A program made the position numbers and the translations under genes. The notes under the pieces are model-generated. The model was not told the origin of the DNA. It was given only the letters and a program-made list of their open reading frames with translations, and searched no databases. This document shows, in pieces, positions 1-8,792 of a DNA stretch of 64,000 bases. How positions within the stretch are numbered: position 1 is the first letter of the stretch; each line of letters opens with the position of its first letter. Origin of the DNA: Desulfatiglans anilini DSM 4660 (GTDB taxonomy: Bacteria; Desulfobacterota; DSM-4660; Desulfatiglandales; Desulfatiglandaceae); the NCBI RefSeq assembly GCF_000422285.1, contig NZ_KE383814.1, positions 62,001-126,000 on the forward strand, in the 5' to 3' direction.

Positions 1-6
1 GGAGGT

Positions 7-930
7 CTATGCATAGGCAGCCCCCTTTTCCCTTATCTGGCGATAGGCCCGCAGGGGAAGGATGAGGCCGAAGAATGGGATCATGTAGACGGCGGCCAGG
101 GTCGGTTCCAGGGGCCCGAAGAACTGGGCGGCGAAGACGATGATCAGGACGTTGTTCATGTTGCCGAAAGAGACAGCGGCCCCCACCTGTTGCGGCAGGG
201 TTCTCCGGAATGCCGTCAGGATGCCGGCCGCGAGAAGGATCAGGGCCAGGATGATCGCGACGAGCGTCGCCTCGAGGAGCGTCCCCGGATTCTGCTGAAA
301 AAAAACGGCGTATTTCGAAAAGACCCCGAAGTTGATCAAGGCGAAGATCACAAGGGATATCGGGAAGCGTCGCTTCATGAGAGCGGCGGTCAGCTTGGGG
401 AGGAGGCGCCGGCTCAATTCCACCGCTGCAATGGGGATGAAAACGGTCAAGACCAGCATGCGGAACATCGGTCCGAACGGAACATGGAATTCCTGGCCCG
501 GCAGGAACCGGACGAGCACGGGCAGCGTGATGGGTACGAGCGGTGAGGTGAGCACCACCATCGCAAGGACGATGGGCATGTCCGCATCGAGCAGTCCGGC
601 AATGAAAGGCGCCACCACGCCCGTCGACACCCCGGCGAGGAGCAGGACGGCGAGGGCGTACTCCGGGTAGATCGCCCGGCAGGCGAGGTAAAGGATGAGC
701 GGCAGGATGAAGAGCTTGGCTGCGCAGAGCCACAAAACGGTGATCTTGATGTTGCGCACAGTTCCCAGAACCGTTTCGACCCGGATGGAGAGAAAGCTCA
801 GGTAGAGCAGAAACATCATCAGGTAGAGCGGGTAGGGTTGAAAGAAGGCGCACGGCCCCGGTGCAAGGATGCCGGCCGCCATGGAAGAGAACACCACCAG
901 CAGAAGGATGAAGTCGTTCAAGCGGAACAT
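7..930 (-). CDS. BASS-family (bile acid:sodium symporter-like) transporter
   Basis: The 307-aa protein is almost entirely hydrophobic, with about nine to ten membrane segments. A conserved-looking stretch near residues 245-265 (VSFGNMNNVLIIVFAA) resembles the crossover region of the BASS/ACR3 fold. Proteins of this superfamily move organic anions, bile-acid-like compounds or arsenite with sodium or protons across the inner membrane; the substrate here cannot be read from sequence. The ATG start is near the window edge but the ORF appears complete. It is the last gene of a long minus-strand run, 65 bp after the preceding hypothetical gene, so it may be co-transcribed with that gene. Assignment to the superfamily is good; anything finer is inference. 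Confidence 0.75.
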   Translation of the reverse strand: MFRLNDFILLLVVFSSMAAGILAPGPCAFFQPYPLYLMMFLLYLSFLSIRVETVLGTVRNIKITVLWLCAAKLFILPLILYLACRAIYPEYALAVLLLAGVSTGVVAPFIAGLLDADMPIVLAMVVLTSPLVPITLPVLVRFLPGQEFHVPFGPMFRMLVLTVFIPIAAVELSRRLLPKLTAALMKRRFPISLVIFALINFGVFSKYAVFFQQNPGTLLEATLVAIILALILLAAGILTAFRRTLPQQVGAAVSFGNMNNVLIIVFAAQFFGPLEPTLAAVYMIPFFGLILPLRAYRQIREKGAAYA

Positions 931-995
931 GGATAGCCAGTCTCCTCGGACGCAGTTGTTTTGGAGGGTGTTTTCTTCCGGGGTCCGAGCTGCGG

Positions 996-1826
996 CTACC
1001 CTTCCCAGTACAAGAGGAGCCGGTGCGACAGGGCATCGAGGAGCGGATGCCCCTGCGCTTCAGCGGCCGGCGGCTGCATTTCGAGAACGGTCACTTTGGC
1101 TCTCTGAGGCCCTTCTGTGAGAAAGTCCTGCCGTACAGTCAGGGTGAGCCCGCGCTCTTCGCAAAGGTCCTTCGCCAGGTTCGGCACCTCGGGGTTCAGC
1201 GTGAGAAGGGGCGCTTCCGGGGCAACCGCCTTGCTGAAAAGCCAGAGCCAGGCTTCGATGGCGGACGCCGTCTGCTCCCGGGTCAAATAACCGTAACCGC
1301 CGCCGGCGCTCAACTGGTTGAAGAAAGGATCGGGCGGGGGCGTCTCTTCCAGGGCATCGGCCAGGAGCGGGCCGCGACCCTTGGCCTCGTCGAGGAGGGT
1401 GTCGGCTTCCCTGCCGTTCAATTCGACCTGGGTGGACATATGCAGGATCAGGTGGCGGTGCAGCGTCGCCGCGCGCGGGAATGCAGCGGCTTCGCTCCCG
1501 ACTTTGATCTCCTGGCGAATCAGCCATGCCGGGGAGTCTTCATCCTGTCGGGCCATATAGGCCTTGATGAAGCCTTGGTATCCCCGCTCCGGATGGTTTC
1601 CGATCCAGGTCTGGTACTCGCCCAGGACGGCGCTGAAATCACCCTCGGGCCTGAGGTCTTCAGGGGGGTAAACGCATTTCAACCGTTTCATCAGGGCCTG
1701 ATCGCCGATCCGGGGTGGTTCCATGTACCAGGGGATTCCCGCCGTCAGGCTCTCGCACGTTCTGAGCACCGCTTCGAGATCACCCTCAGCCAATACGCAA
1801 TGAGGAAAGAGAACAGCCTGCTTCAT
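996..1826 (-). CDS. Hypothetical protein, 276 aa
   Basis: I do not recognise this family. I chose the ATG at 1826 (MKQAVLFPHC), which has GGAA about 8 nt upstream. An earlier in-frame ATG at 1892 would add 22 residues encoded by the GGGGTCGGACCA repeat unit, so it is probably not used. The protein is soluble-looking, without signal peptide, membrane segment or cysteine cluster, and has many acidic residues and several Trp and Tyr. A histidine pair in RHLILHMS (about residues 120-127) and a closing segment rich in Leu are visible. It lies between a repeat-filled gap upstream and a BASS transporter downstream; co-transcription with the transporter is plausible. No function is assigned. Confidence 0.6.
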   Translation of the reverse strand: MKQAVLFPHCVLAEGDLEAVLRTCESLTAGIPWYMEPPRIGDQALMKRLKCVYPPEDLRPEGDFSAVLGEYQTWIGNHPERGYQGFIKAYMARQDEDSPAWLIRQEIKVGSEAAAFPRAATLHRHLILHMSTQVELNGREADTLLDEAKGRGPLLADALEETPPPDPFFNQLSAGGGYGYLTREQTASAIEAWLWLFSKAVAPEAPLLTLNPEVPNLAKDLCEERGLTLTVRQDFLTEGPQRAKVTVLEMQPPAAEAQGHPLLDALSHRLLLYWEG

Positions 1827-1844
1827 ATCGAATTCCTTATAAAA

Positions 1845-1956
1845 GGGGTCGGACCAACCTAATAATTTAATATTATTACAATAGCGCTTCAAAAAACGAC
1901 CTTTTTTGGCCTTAGAAGAAGGTTTTGGGGCATCAAATCGCCTTTCTGAGCGATAT
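1845..1956 (-). repeat. GGGGTCGGACCA repeat unit 1
   Basis: This 112-bp unit starts with GGGGTCGGACCA and ends with cgcctttctgagcgatat. It is a diverged direct copy of the unit at 1965-2076, at a 120-bp period. Read on the minus strand it carries an open frame whose sense (RRFDAPK then SKxKKGRFL then WSDP) is shared with unit 2 and continues into the gene at 996-1826. Confidence 0.75.
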
Positions 1957-1964
1957 ATTTAAAT

Positions 1965-2076
1965 GGGGTCGGACCAAGCTATTTGTTTGATATCACTGCA
2001 ATAGCACTCCAAAAACCGGCCCTTTTTCCCCTTAGAAGTAAGTTTTGGGGCATCAAATCGCCTTTCTAAGCGATAT
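1965..2076 (-). repeat. GGGGTCGGACCA repeat unit 2
   Basis: Second copy of the unit, in the same orientation as unit 1. The two share the 12-bp GGGGTCGGACCA box, the block ggttttggggcatcaaatcg (one mismatch) and the cgatat end. The interior differs at many sites, so the duplication is not recent. Confidence 0.75.
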
Positions 2077-2182
2077 TGTTTTAATTGAAAATCAGTTTTT
2101 ATTCTTCGAAAGAACTTGACGGATTTGGATAGAACAGATTCCAACATGAAAATATTTTTATTCTCAGTCTCTCCTCTCTCTG

Positions 2183-2287
2183 CACGTTTGCTTATGTGGC
2201 GAGTTCAAATCGCCTCAAAGCGAACGTTTGATCTCATTGCCAAAATGACGGCGTAGCGGGACTGAGCGTGCGAAGTGTGTGAAAAAA
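2183..2287 (+). repeat. GCGAAGC mini-hairpin repeat, copy A
   Basis: Degenerate copy of a repeat also found at about 22421-22540, 39729-39855 and (minus strand) 29616-29770. Shared landmarks are cacgtttgctt at the left, a central tttgat-tc block, then gcgggactgagcgtgcgaag and tgtgtgaa at the right. This copy sits inside the gap between mgtE and the hypothetical gene at 996-1826. Confidence 0.65.
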
Positions 2288-2474
2288 CCAGCCTCCCCAA
2301 GCGTGTGGAGAAAATCCCTCATTTCCGGATTAGAAGCCGCGCAACACGAGACAATCATCTCCGGATACATCTACCTGCAGCCGTCACGTGGTTCCGGATC
2401 TTGACCTTTCGGGCAAACGAAAGCAAGACTCTTATTCCTTTCGCCTTCGAACAAGTTCTTGAGAGGCGTTCACC

Positions 2475-2583
2475 TCGCTTAGAATGGACTTTTTATGGTC
2501 GAAATAGTCCTTTTAAGCCAATAAAAACCACTGTAAAAAGCCAATTTTGTTGTTATTAGAGATTGTTATCTTGGTCCGACCCC
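2475..2583 (+). repeat. GGGGTCGGACCA repeat unit 3, inverted
   Basis: Diverged third unit in opposite orientation, ending in TGGTCCGACCCC at 2572-2583, the exact reverse complement of the box that opens units 1 and 2. Weaker matches to the unit interior include tcgcttagaa at 2475. The end of this unit overlaps mgtE and supplies its last codons and stop. Together the three units bracket 1845-2583 with inverted 12-bp ends. Confidence 0.6.
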
Positions 2584-3933
2584 TAAGTACAAGCTGACGA
2601 GGCCAAGGTAGATCAGAAGGCCGAGGATGTCATTCGATGTGGTGACGAATGGTCCCGTGGCCAGCGCCGGGTCGATATTGAACTTTTTCAAGGCGAACGG
2701 CACCGCGGAGCCGATGAACGCGGAGTTCAGAACGATCAGGCAGGCGGCGAGGGCCACGACGGTCCCCAGTTGCATGTCTGCAAGCCAAACGGCGACGATC
2801 GAACCAACCAGGGCGCCGCAGATGATCCCATTGATGAGGGCGACGCGCAGCTCCATCAGAAGCCGCCTGTGAATAGCGAACATGGTGATGTCCCCGGTGG
2901 CGAGTCCGCGCACCACCACGGTGGCCGCCTGTGTCCCGGTGTTGCCTCCCATGGCCATGATGACCGGAAAAAAGAAGGAAAGGGCGATGATTCGCTCAAG
3001 GGATGTTTCGAACTGATGAATGACGGCCGCGGCCAGAATGCCGCCGAAGACGCCGGCGATGAGCCAGGGGAGGCGCGCCCGGGAGATCTTGAGGCTGGAT
3101 TCTTCGGCGATCTCCTGCGGCATGACGCCGGCCATGCGTGCGATGTCTTCGTCCACCTCATCCTCGATGACGTCGATGATATCGTCATGAGTGATGCGCC
3201 CTACCAGACGGTGATAGTCGTCTACGACCGGGATGCTGACCAGGTCGTACTTGGTGACGAGGCGCGCCACCTCTTCCTGATCGGTGCGGACGTGCACGGA
3301 AATCACCTCCGTGTTCATGATATCGCTTATTTTGCGGTCAGGCGGTTCAAGCACGAGGTCTTTCAGAGACACGACTCCCACCAGACGATCGAAGTCATCC
3401 ACCACCCAGATAAAGTAGACGTTCTCGACCTCTTCCCGGCGCTGACGGATGGAATCGATGGCATCCTGCACGGTGAAACCGGCCCGGACGGCAATGAATT
3501 CGAGGGCCATGATGCCGCCGGCCGAATCTTCGGGGTAAGGGAGCAGCTTCGCCAGTTCGTCGGATACATCGTTCTCCAAGGCTTCGAGGATGTTTCTGGC
3601 GCGGTCCTCCGGCAGGTCGCCGACCAGGTCCGCAGCATCATCCGAATCGAGTTCCTGGACGATCTCCGAGATGGTCTGATCGTCCAGATCGCGAAGCAGC
3701 AGGTCCTGGGCCGGCGATTCCATTTCGATCAGGACTTCGCCGGCATCCTGGGGTTCGAGGAGCTTGAAGATAAAAAGCCGCTCCTCAGGGTCCAGGTGCT
3801 CGATCAGATCGGCCGCATCGGCCGGGCGCATCTCGTCGATCAGCTTGAGGAGGCTGTCTTCATCCTCAACACGGATGAAATGTTCCACCCGGTCGACAAG
3901 ATTATGGTCGATGTCCGCGCTATAAGTTGCCAA
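2566..3933 (-). CDS. mgtE: Magnesium transporter MgtE
   Basis: This 455-aa protein has the usual MgtE length and order: an acidic superhelical N domain (about 1-130), two CBS domains (about 135-255) and a five-helix membrane domain (about 275-455). The membrane signature MGGNTGTQAATVVVRG and the late segment GPFVTTSNDILGLL, which contains the pore-lining Asp, are both present. MgtE is a homodimeric inner-membrane Mg2+ channel whose N and CBS domains sense cytosolic Mg2+. It starts 24 bp after the DHH phosphoesterase stop and is probably in the same transcript. I saw no M-box leader. The C-terminal residues GVGPR and the TAA stop are encoded by an inverted GGGGTCGGACCA repeat box. Confidence 0.95.
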   Translation of the reverse strand: MATYSADIDHNLVDRVEHFIRVEDEDSLLKLIDEMRPADAADLIEHLDPEERLFIFKLLEPQDAGEVLIEMESPAQDLLLRDLDDQTISEIVQELDSDDAADLVGDLPEDRARNILEALENDVSDELAKLLPYPEDSAGGIMALEFIAVRAGFTVQDAIDSIRQRREEVENVYFIWVVDDFDRLVGVVSLKDLVLEPPDRKISDIMNTEVISVHVRTDQEEVARLVTKYDLVSIPVVDDYHRLVGRITHDDIIDVIEDEVDEDIARMAGVMPQEIAEESSLKISRARLPWLIAGVFGGILAAAVIHQFETSLERIIALSFFFPVIMAMGGNTGTQAATVVVRGLATGDITMFAIHRRLLMELRVALINGIICGALVGSIVAVWLADMQLGTVVALAACLIVLNSAFIGSAVPFALKKFNIDPALATGPFVTTSNDILGLLIYLGLVSLYLGVGPR

Positions 3934-3957
3934 AGGTTTTCCCTTCAGTCCTCGAAT

Positions 3958-4992
3958 CTACTTCGAGTCCTTTAGAATTTTGAGGATGAATCGCTCTATT
4001 TGCGTGATTCCCTTCGCCTCCTTGACGATGTTCTCCAGGGGGATCTCGGCCCGGGCCGCCGAGCGGTGTCCGCCGGCCGATGCGCCCAGAGGGCCGAAAA
4101 GCCGCTGTGCGGTCTTCCCTGCATTGGCCCGGAAGCCGGCGTTGCGCAGGATGACGATAAGCTTGTCCTGATAGACGCCTGAGGCGAAGCTCCAGGTGAC
4201 TTCGGCAAGCCGCATGAAAAAATCGGCGATGATGACCAGGGTATCCGGATTCTTGACGGCTCCCATATGGACGTAGGCCCTGTTTTTGGTGATGACGACG
4301 CTGTCCAGGGCCTGTTTGTAGCTCGAGAGGATCTTCTTCGTCATCTCGGAGGACTCGATCTTTTTGACAATGTTCAGATTCGCGAAAGAGTAGAGGTAGC
4401 GGAAGGCGTTGAGGTCGTTCGGCAGGGAGTCCCGGATGAAATTGGCCGTGTCGTTTTTGATGCCGAAGAACAGGGCGGTCGCGAGCCGCGGTGATGGTTG
4501 GATCTTCGCCGCCCGCAGGTATTCGGTCATCATGGTGGCCGTAGCGCCGTAGGTCTCGCGGATGTCCATGAATTGGGCCCTGCAGCCCTCACAGTGCGGG
4601 TGGTGGTCGATGATGATATCGAAATTGCGCGTTCCGAAGGACTCGTGATGATGCGGCTGGGAGTCGACGATCGCCCACCGGGTGAATTCGGAAACCTTGA
4701 GACGCCGGATGTGACGCTGGTCGATCTTGAGGAGCTTGACCATCGCCAGATTGTCGGGCCGTTGGATTGCGTTGACGTGGAAAACTTTGACCTTGCGTGC
4801 CTTCCGCCAGAAAAAACGCTTGAGGGCCATGGCGGCCGACATCGCATCCGGGTCGGCGTTGATCAGGATGGCGAGGCTGTCTTCAGGGTTTACGACTTCC
4901 TGAAGGCGTTTCACTTTTTCAGCCATTGGGGTGGATTTCGGAAAAGGATGATCCATCCAGGCAGCAGTTGCTGTGCTCTCATTTTCCGGCAT
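3958..4992 (-). CDS. DHH-family phosphoesterase (NrnA-like)
   Basis: A 344-aa protein with the DHH motifs in order: NADPDAMSAAMAL (motif I), IVDSQPHHH (motif II) and DHHPHCEGC (motif III), the last naming the family. The C-terminal part contains a glycine-rich GASAGGHRSAARAE, as in DHHA1 substrate-binding domains. Relatives degrade nano-RNA, pAp or cyclic dinucleotides with Mn2+. The ATG at 4992 is preceded by GGAGGAAACAAAGGAAAC; an upstream in-frame start would add 63 low-complexity residues and is rejected. It lies between the TIM-barrel gene and mgtE, all on the minus strand. The exact substrate is not readable from sequence. Confidence 0.85.
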   Translation of the reverse strand: MPENESTATAAWMDHPFPKSTPMAEKVKRLQEVVNPEDSLAILINADPDAMSAAMALKRFFWRKARKVKVFHVNAIQRPDNLAMVKLLKIDQRHIRRLKVSEFTRWAIVDSQPHHHESFGTRNFDIIIDHHPHCEGCRAQFMDIRETYGATATMMTEYLRAAKIQPSPRLATALFFGIKNDTANFIRDSLPNDLNAFRYLYSFANLNIVKKIESSEMTKKILSSYKQALDSVVITKNRAYVHMGAVKNPDTLVIIADFFMRLAEVTWSFASGVYQDKLIVILRNAGFRANAGKTAQRLFGPLGASAGGHRSAARAEIPLENIVKEAKGITQIERFILKILKDSK

Positions 4993-5302
4993 GTTTCCTT
5001 TGTTTCCTCCACATCCGGAACGCCGACGTGTACAACCGGGGAATGAGGTTTCCGGATATTTTGCACGCTTGCCCGATCCCTTTTCGGAGGCGCCCCTGTC
5101 GGTCGATGGGTTCAGGAGCCCACGCCTTTCTGCGAGTGAAGGTGAAGGCATGGGGCGAAGCAAGTGGGAGACAAAGCCCACCCGTCGGCCTGTGGTCCAA
5201 ACTTCGCAGGCTGCTGCTGGAAGAGCGCTTCCGAGCCGGCTCCAGTCTAACAGATGCGCCGCGTCAATTCAACGTCCGCGGAATTTCGGCGGCGGATTCC
5301 CC

Positions 5303-6166
5303 TCACCAGGGCCAAAGGGCGCTAAGCGCTTCAAGGGCTGGTTCGAGATCGTCTTCGCGGTGGGGTTCGAGGGTGATTACCGGAGGAGTCGGGAGCAGAC
5401 TGGACAACTGTTTGAAAAAGGCCTGAAAGTCAATGGTGCCGGCCCCGATCGCGAGATGCTGATCGGTTCGGCCGTCATTGTCATGAAGGTGAAGCTGCCT
5501 GATGAAAGGGGCCATGACGTCCACCCAGTTTTCGAGAGGGGCGCGCCCGAAAGCCGATTGGTGCCCGATATCGAGGCAGAATCCGATCTCGGGGTGATCG
5601 ATGGCTTCGAAGATGTGCTTCATGTTTTCAGGGGTCCACTCGTAGACGTTTTCGAGCACCAGACGGGTGGGCGATTCTTTCAGCCTGTCGGCCAGAGCCC
5701 TCCAGAAGGAGACGCTTCGCTTGAGCCAGCCCCACTTGAAAGGGCCGTAGCGCGTAACGTCGTAGTTTGCGTGCGCGACGAGGGTCTTCGGTTCGAACAC
5801 CGCTACCCACTCGAGGAGTTGTCTGAATCGGCGGCGGGTGACATCCCGGATCGCTTCGTCGGGCGACCCGGGCGACAGATCGGTAAACGGGGCGTGCAAG
5901 GTAATCGTGCGACCGGCCTCATGGAGCTTTCGTACCAGCGCTAGGCAGTCGCGCGGTTGAAAGCGGTCGAGCGCGGGGGCATCGAGGCCGATCTCCGGGT
6001 TGAGGCCCCGTTGGATGAAGCTTTCGCCGTACCCGTCGATAAAGAGACGGAACGGGAGATTGACCTGGACGATACGCCGCAAGTTTTCGACGGTGATTCT
6101 TTTTACGATCGCCTCACTGACGACGGGGGAGCCGGTTCGGGTTTCCTGGCAAGTGACGTTGATCAT
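5303..6166 (-). CDS. Sugar-phosphate isomerase/epimerase-like TIM-barrel protein
   Basis: This 287-aa protein fits the xylose-isomerase-like (AP endonuclease 2) TIM-barrel family. It has metal-ligand style segments: LHAPFTDLSPGS, a VAHANYD strand, LVLENVYEW, GFCLDIGHQSAFG, HLHDNDGRTDQHLAIGAGTIDF and a closing ITLEPH. Such proteins isomerise or epimerise sugars, or cleave C-C bonds, with a divalent metal. The start at 6166 (MINVTCQE) has GGAAAGG upstream; a longer frame reaching 6400 overlaps the HdrA gene and has no family similarity. It follows the HdrA gene by 77 bp. The substrate is unknown, and I see no direct link to the electron-transfer genes beyond position. Confidence 0.75.
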   Translation of the reverse strand: MINVTCQETRTGSPVVSEAIVKRITVENLRRIVQVNLPFRLFIDGYGESFIQRGLNPEIGLDAPALDRFQPRDCLALVRKLHEAGRTITLHAPFTDLSPGSPDEAIRDVTRRRFRQLLEWVAVFEPKTLVAHANYDVTRYGPFKWGWLKRSVSFWRALADRLKESPTRLVLENVYEWTPENMKHIFEAIDHPEIGFCLDIGHQSAFGRAPLENWVDVMAPFIRQLHLHDNDGRTDQHLAIGAGTIDFQAFFKQLSSLLPTPPVITLEPHREDDLEPALEALSALWPW

Positions 6167-6243
6167 GTCGTTGTTGTACCTTTCCGTATAAAACTTACAG
6201 CATCCAGGGCTGGAATCAGCATTGGAAACACGAACGGAGCCGG

Positions 6244-8709
6244 TCATTGCACCGGCAACGGCCCCGACGGCCCCTTGCCCCGTGGTTTGCTCAGGGCCTC
6301 GATGGTCGCAAAGATCTCTTCGGCCGTGACGGTCCGCCGCAGGGATTCCATACGCCGCATCACCTCTGCGAACCGGGTCCCTTCGGCGGCGCTGATCCAC
6401 TCGAGTTGAAGCCTTTCGGGCCGGATACCAAGGCGGGCCATCTTTTTCTGGACCTTCTCGATGCGTTTCAGGGTCCAGTTATTAGCATCAATATAATGAC
6501 AATCTCCGATATGGCAACCGCTGACGAGGATCACCGGGGCGCCGGCTCGAAACCCCCGCCAGATGAAATCCTCATCCACGCGGCCTGAACACATGGTGCG
6601 GATCAGTCTGACGTTCGATGGATACTGGAGCCGCGATACCCCGGCGTAATCCGCTCCGGCATAGGAGCACCAGTTGCAGGCGAAGACCAGGACCTTGCCG
6701 GAGGGCTCGGCTTCAAGCAGCGTGTCGATCTGGGCCGTGATCTGCCGGTCGCTGAAGTGGTTCATGTCGATCGCGTCGAAAGGGCATTCCGCCGCGCAGG
6801 TGCCGCACCCCGCGCAGGCCGCCGTGTTCACCACGGCCGGGGCCTTCTTCTTCGGGTCCACGGTAATGGCGTTGTAGGGGCAGACCTCGGCGCATCGGCC
6901 GCAGGCCTTGCACTGTTCGGCGAGGATGACCGAGGTGATGGGTTCGGTCGTGATCTCACCGCGGTGCAGGAGGCGGATCGCCCGGGCGGCCGCGGCAGAC
7001 GCCTGTGTGACGCTTTCCTTGATGTCCTTCGGCCCTTCGGCGCACCCCGCGTAAAAGACGCCGCGGGTGGCGGCATCCACCGGTTGAAGCTTCGGGTGGG
7101 CCTCCAGGAAGAAGCCGTCCGGCGTCAACTGAAGCCCGAGCATCTCCTGAAGCCGCTGGGTGCTGGAGGCGGGTTTTATCCCCAGGGCCAGGACCAGCAT
7201 GTCGAGTTCGTGGACCTCGAGCCTGCTCGTCGCGGTGTTCTCGACCGCCACCCGGAGGCTCCGGTCTTCGGTCTCCTCCACGGTCCCGGGGAGTCCGCGG
7301 ATGTATTGCACGCCCAGTCGCCGGCTGCGGCGGTAGAGATCTTCGAACCCCTTGCCGAATGCGCGGATATCGATATAGAAGACCTTGACCTCCACCTCGG
7401 GGTTGTGCTCCTTGATGAGGAGGGTGCTCTTGATCGTGTTCATACAGCAGATGTTGGAGCAGTACTCGGCCCCTTTGTTGAGGGAGCGCGAGCCGACGCA
7501 CTGGATGAAGCCGATCGTCTTCGGGTGACGCCGGTCCGTAGGGCGGATCAGTTCGCCTCTGCTCGGCCCGCCGGCATTGACCAGCCGCTCGAATTCAAGG
7601 CTCGTCAGGACGTTTTCGAAGCGCGTGTAGCCGTATTCGTCCATTTCGGTCGGGTCATAGACCTCGAGTCCGGTGGCCACCACGATAGCCCCGACGCGCT
7701 CCACCCGCTCCTCATCCGACATGCGGAAATCGATGCAGTGCTTGGCGCAGGCCTCCACGCACTTGGAGCACACGGCCGGATTGTGCCCCAGGCACTCGTT
7801 GACATTGATCATATAGGCGGATGGGACGGCCTGTGGAAAAGGCGAGAAGATGGCCTTGCGGGAGGAGAGGCCGAGGTTGAACTCATCCGGGCGGACCACG
7901 GGGCAGACCTTCGCGCAGTCCCCGCAGGCGGTGCACTCCTTCTCGTTGACGTAGCGGGCCTTTTTCAGAATCTTGACGTCGAAGTTTCCGACGGAGCCTT
8001 TGACCTCGACGACTTCACTGAGGGTGTGGAGGGTGATCCGGGGATGTCGACCGACATCCGTCATCTTCGGACCGAGGATTCAGATCGAACAATCCATCGT
8101 TGGAAAGGTCTTGTCGAGCTGCGCCATGGTCCCGCCGATAGAGCCCCGCTTCTCCACCAGCACCACGTCGAAGTCATTGTCGGCCAGGTCGAGGGCCGTC
8201 TGGATGCCGGCGACGCCGCCGCCGATCACGAGCGCGCGCCGGGTCAGCGGCAGCGTTTCGCCCGTCAGCGGCTCGAGTTCGCGCACACGCGAGACAGCCA
8301 TCCTGACGAGGTCCATTGCCTTGGCCGTGGCCGCCGGCCGGTCTCCCATGTGCACCCAGCTGCACTGCTCGCGGAGATTCGCCATCTCGAGCAGATAAGG
8401 GTTGATCCCGATCGACTGGAGCATCTGCCGAAAGGTCGGCTCGTGAAGCCTGGGAGAACAGGATGCCACCACCAGCCGGTCGAGTCCGTTTTCGAGGATG
8501 TCGGTTTTGATCTGCTGCTGTCCGGGCTCCGAGCAGGCGTATGCGATGTCCTTGGCGAGGACCACGCCGTCCCATGCCGCCGCTTCCTCGGCCACTTGGC
8601 CGCAGTCGACCGTCTGGGCGATGTTGAGGCCGCAGTGGCAGACATAAACGCCGATGCGCGGTTTGGCTCCGGGCGTTTCCTTCGTTCGTGCTTCCAGAGT
8701 GTTTTCCAT
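6244..8709 (-). CDS. hdrA: HdrA-MvhD fusion with in-frame TGA read as selenocysteine
   Basis: One frame of about 821 residues is interrupted only by a TGA at 8080-8082. The upstream part (1-209) is HdrA N-terminal: VYVCHCG (Cys24, Cys26), CSPRLHEPTF, then the FAD fold VIGGGVAGIQ. It runs to DCSI, the TGA, then ILGPKM; HdrA proteins have Cys at that point, and some methanogen and deltaproteobacterial HdrA have Sec. The frame continues with several [4Fe-4S] motifs: CTACGDCAKVC (about 259-269), CSKCVEACAKHC, CKACGRCAEVC and CAGCGTCAAEC. A C-terminal MvhD-like [2Fe-2S] domain follows (CNWCSYAG, CSGRV, GCHIGDCHY). HdrA is the bifurcating flavin subunit of heterodisulfide reductases; the MvhD domain docks an electron partner. 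It is not treated as a pseudogene, because nothing else in it is damaged. Confidence 0.9.
8035..8082 (-). promoter_or_regulatory. Selenocysteine UGA codon with SECIS-like hairpin
   Basis: The UGA is at 8082-8080 on the minus strand. Beginning 6 nt after it, GGTCCG (8073-8068) can pair with CGGATC (8040-8035, one G-U). Inside that, GATGTC (8058-8053) pairs perfectly with GACATC (8048-8043), closing the four-base loop GGTC. The loop starts with G and lies 27 nt after the UGA, within the spacing known for bacterial SECIS elements, which lie in the coding region just after the Sec codon and bind SelB. The match was found by eye and not scored. Confidence 0.7.
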
Positions 8710-8792
8710 ATTCCGGGCAGTCCTTGTGTTGTTTCAGCGTCTGCTGCGTGGATGTTTCACGGGCTTCGGGGCCGGGATTACGCGATTGCTCT

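Noticed and set aside
2275-2559. A 94-aa frame in the gap between mgtE and the hypothetical gene
   Set aside because: It spans two unrelated repeats, has no ribosome-binding site and no family similarity.
3934-3957. A possible M-box (Mg2+ riboswitch) upstream of mgtE
   Set aside because: The gap between the DHH gene and mgtE is only 24 bp, too short for a riboswitch.
5140-5200. GGGGCGAAGCAAGTGGG as a fifth mini-hairpin repeat copy
   Set aside because: Only the short core matches; the flanking landmarks (gctgagcacgcg, ttgatttcc) are absent.
6244-8709. HdrA split by a nonsense mutation (pseudogene)
   Set aside because: The TGA is at a conserved Cys site, a SECIS-like hairpin follows, both halves are intact, and gene order and spacing are tidy; selenocysteine explains it better.
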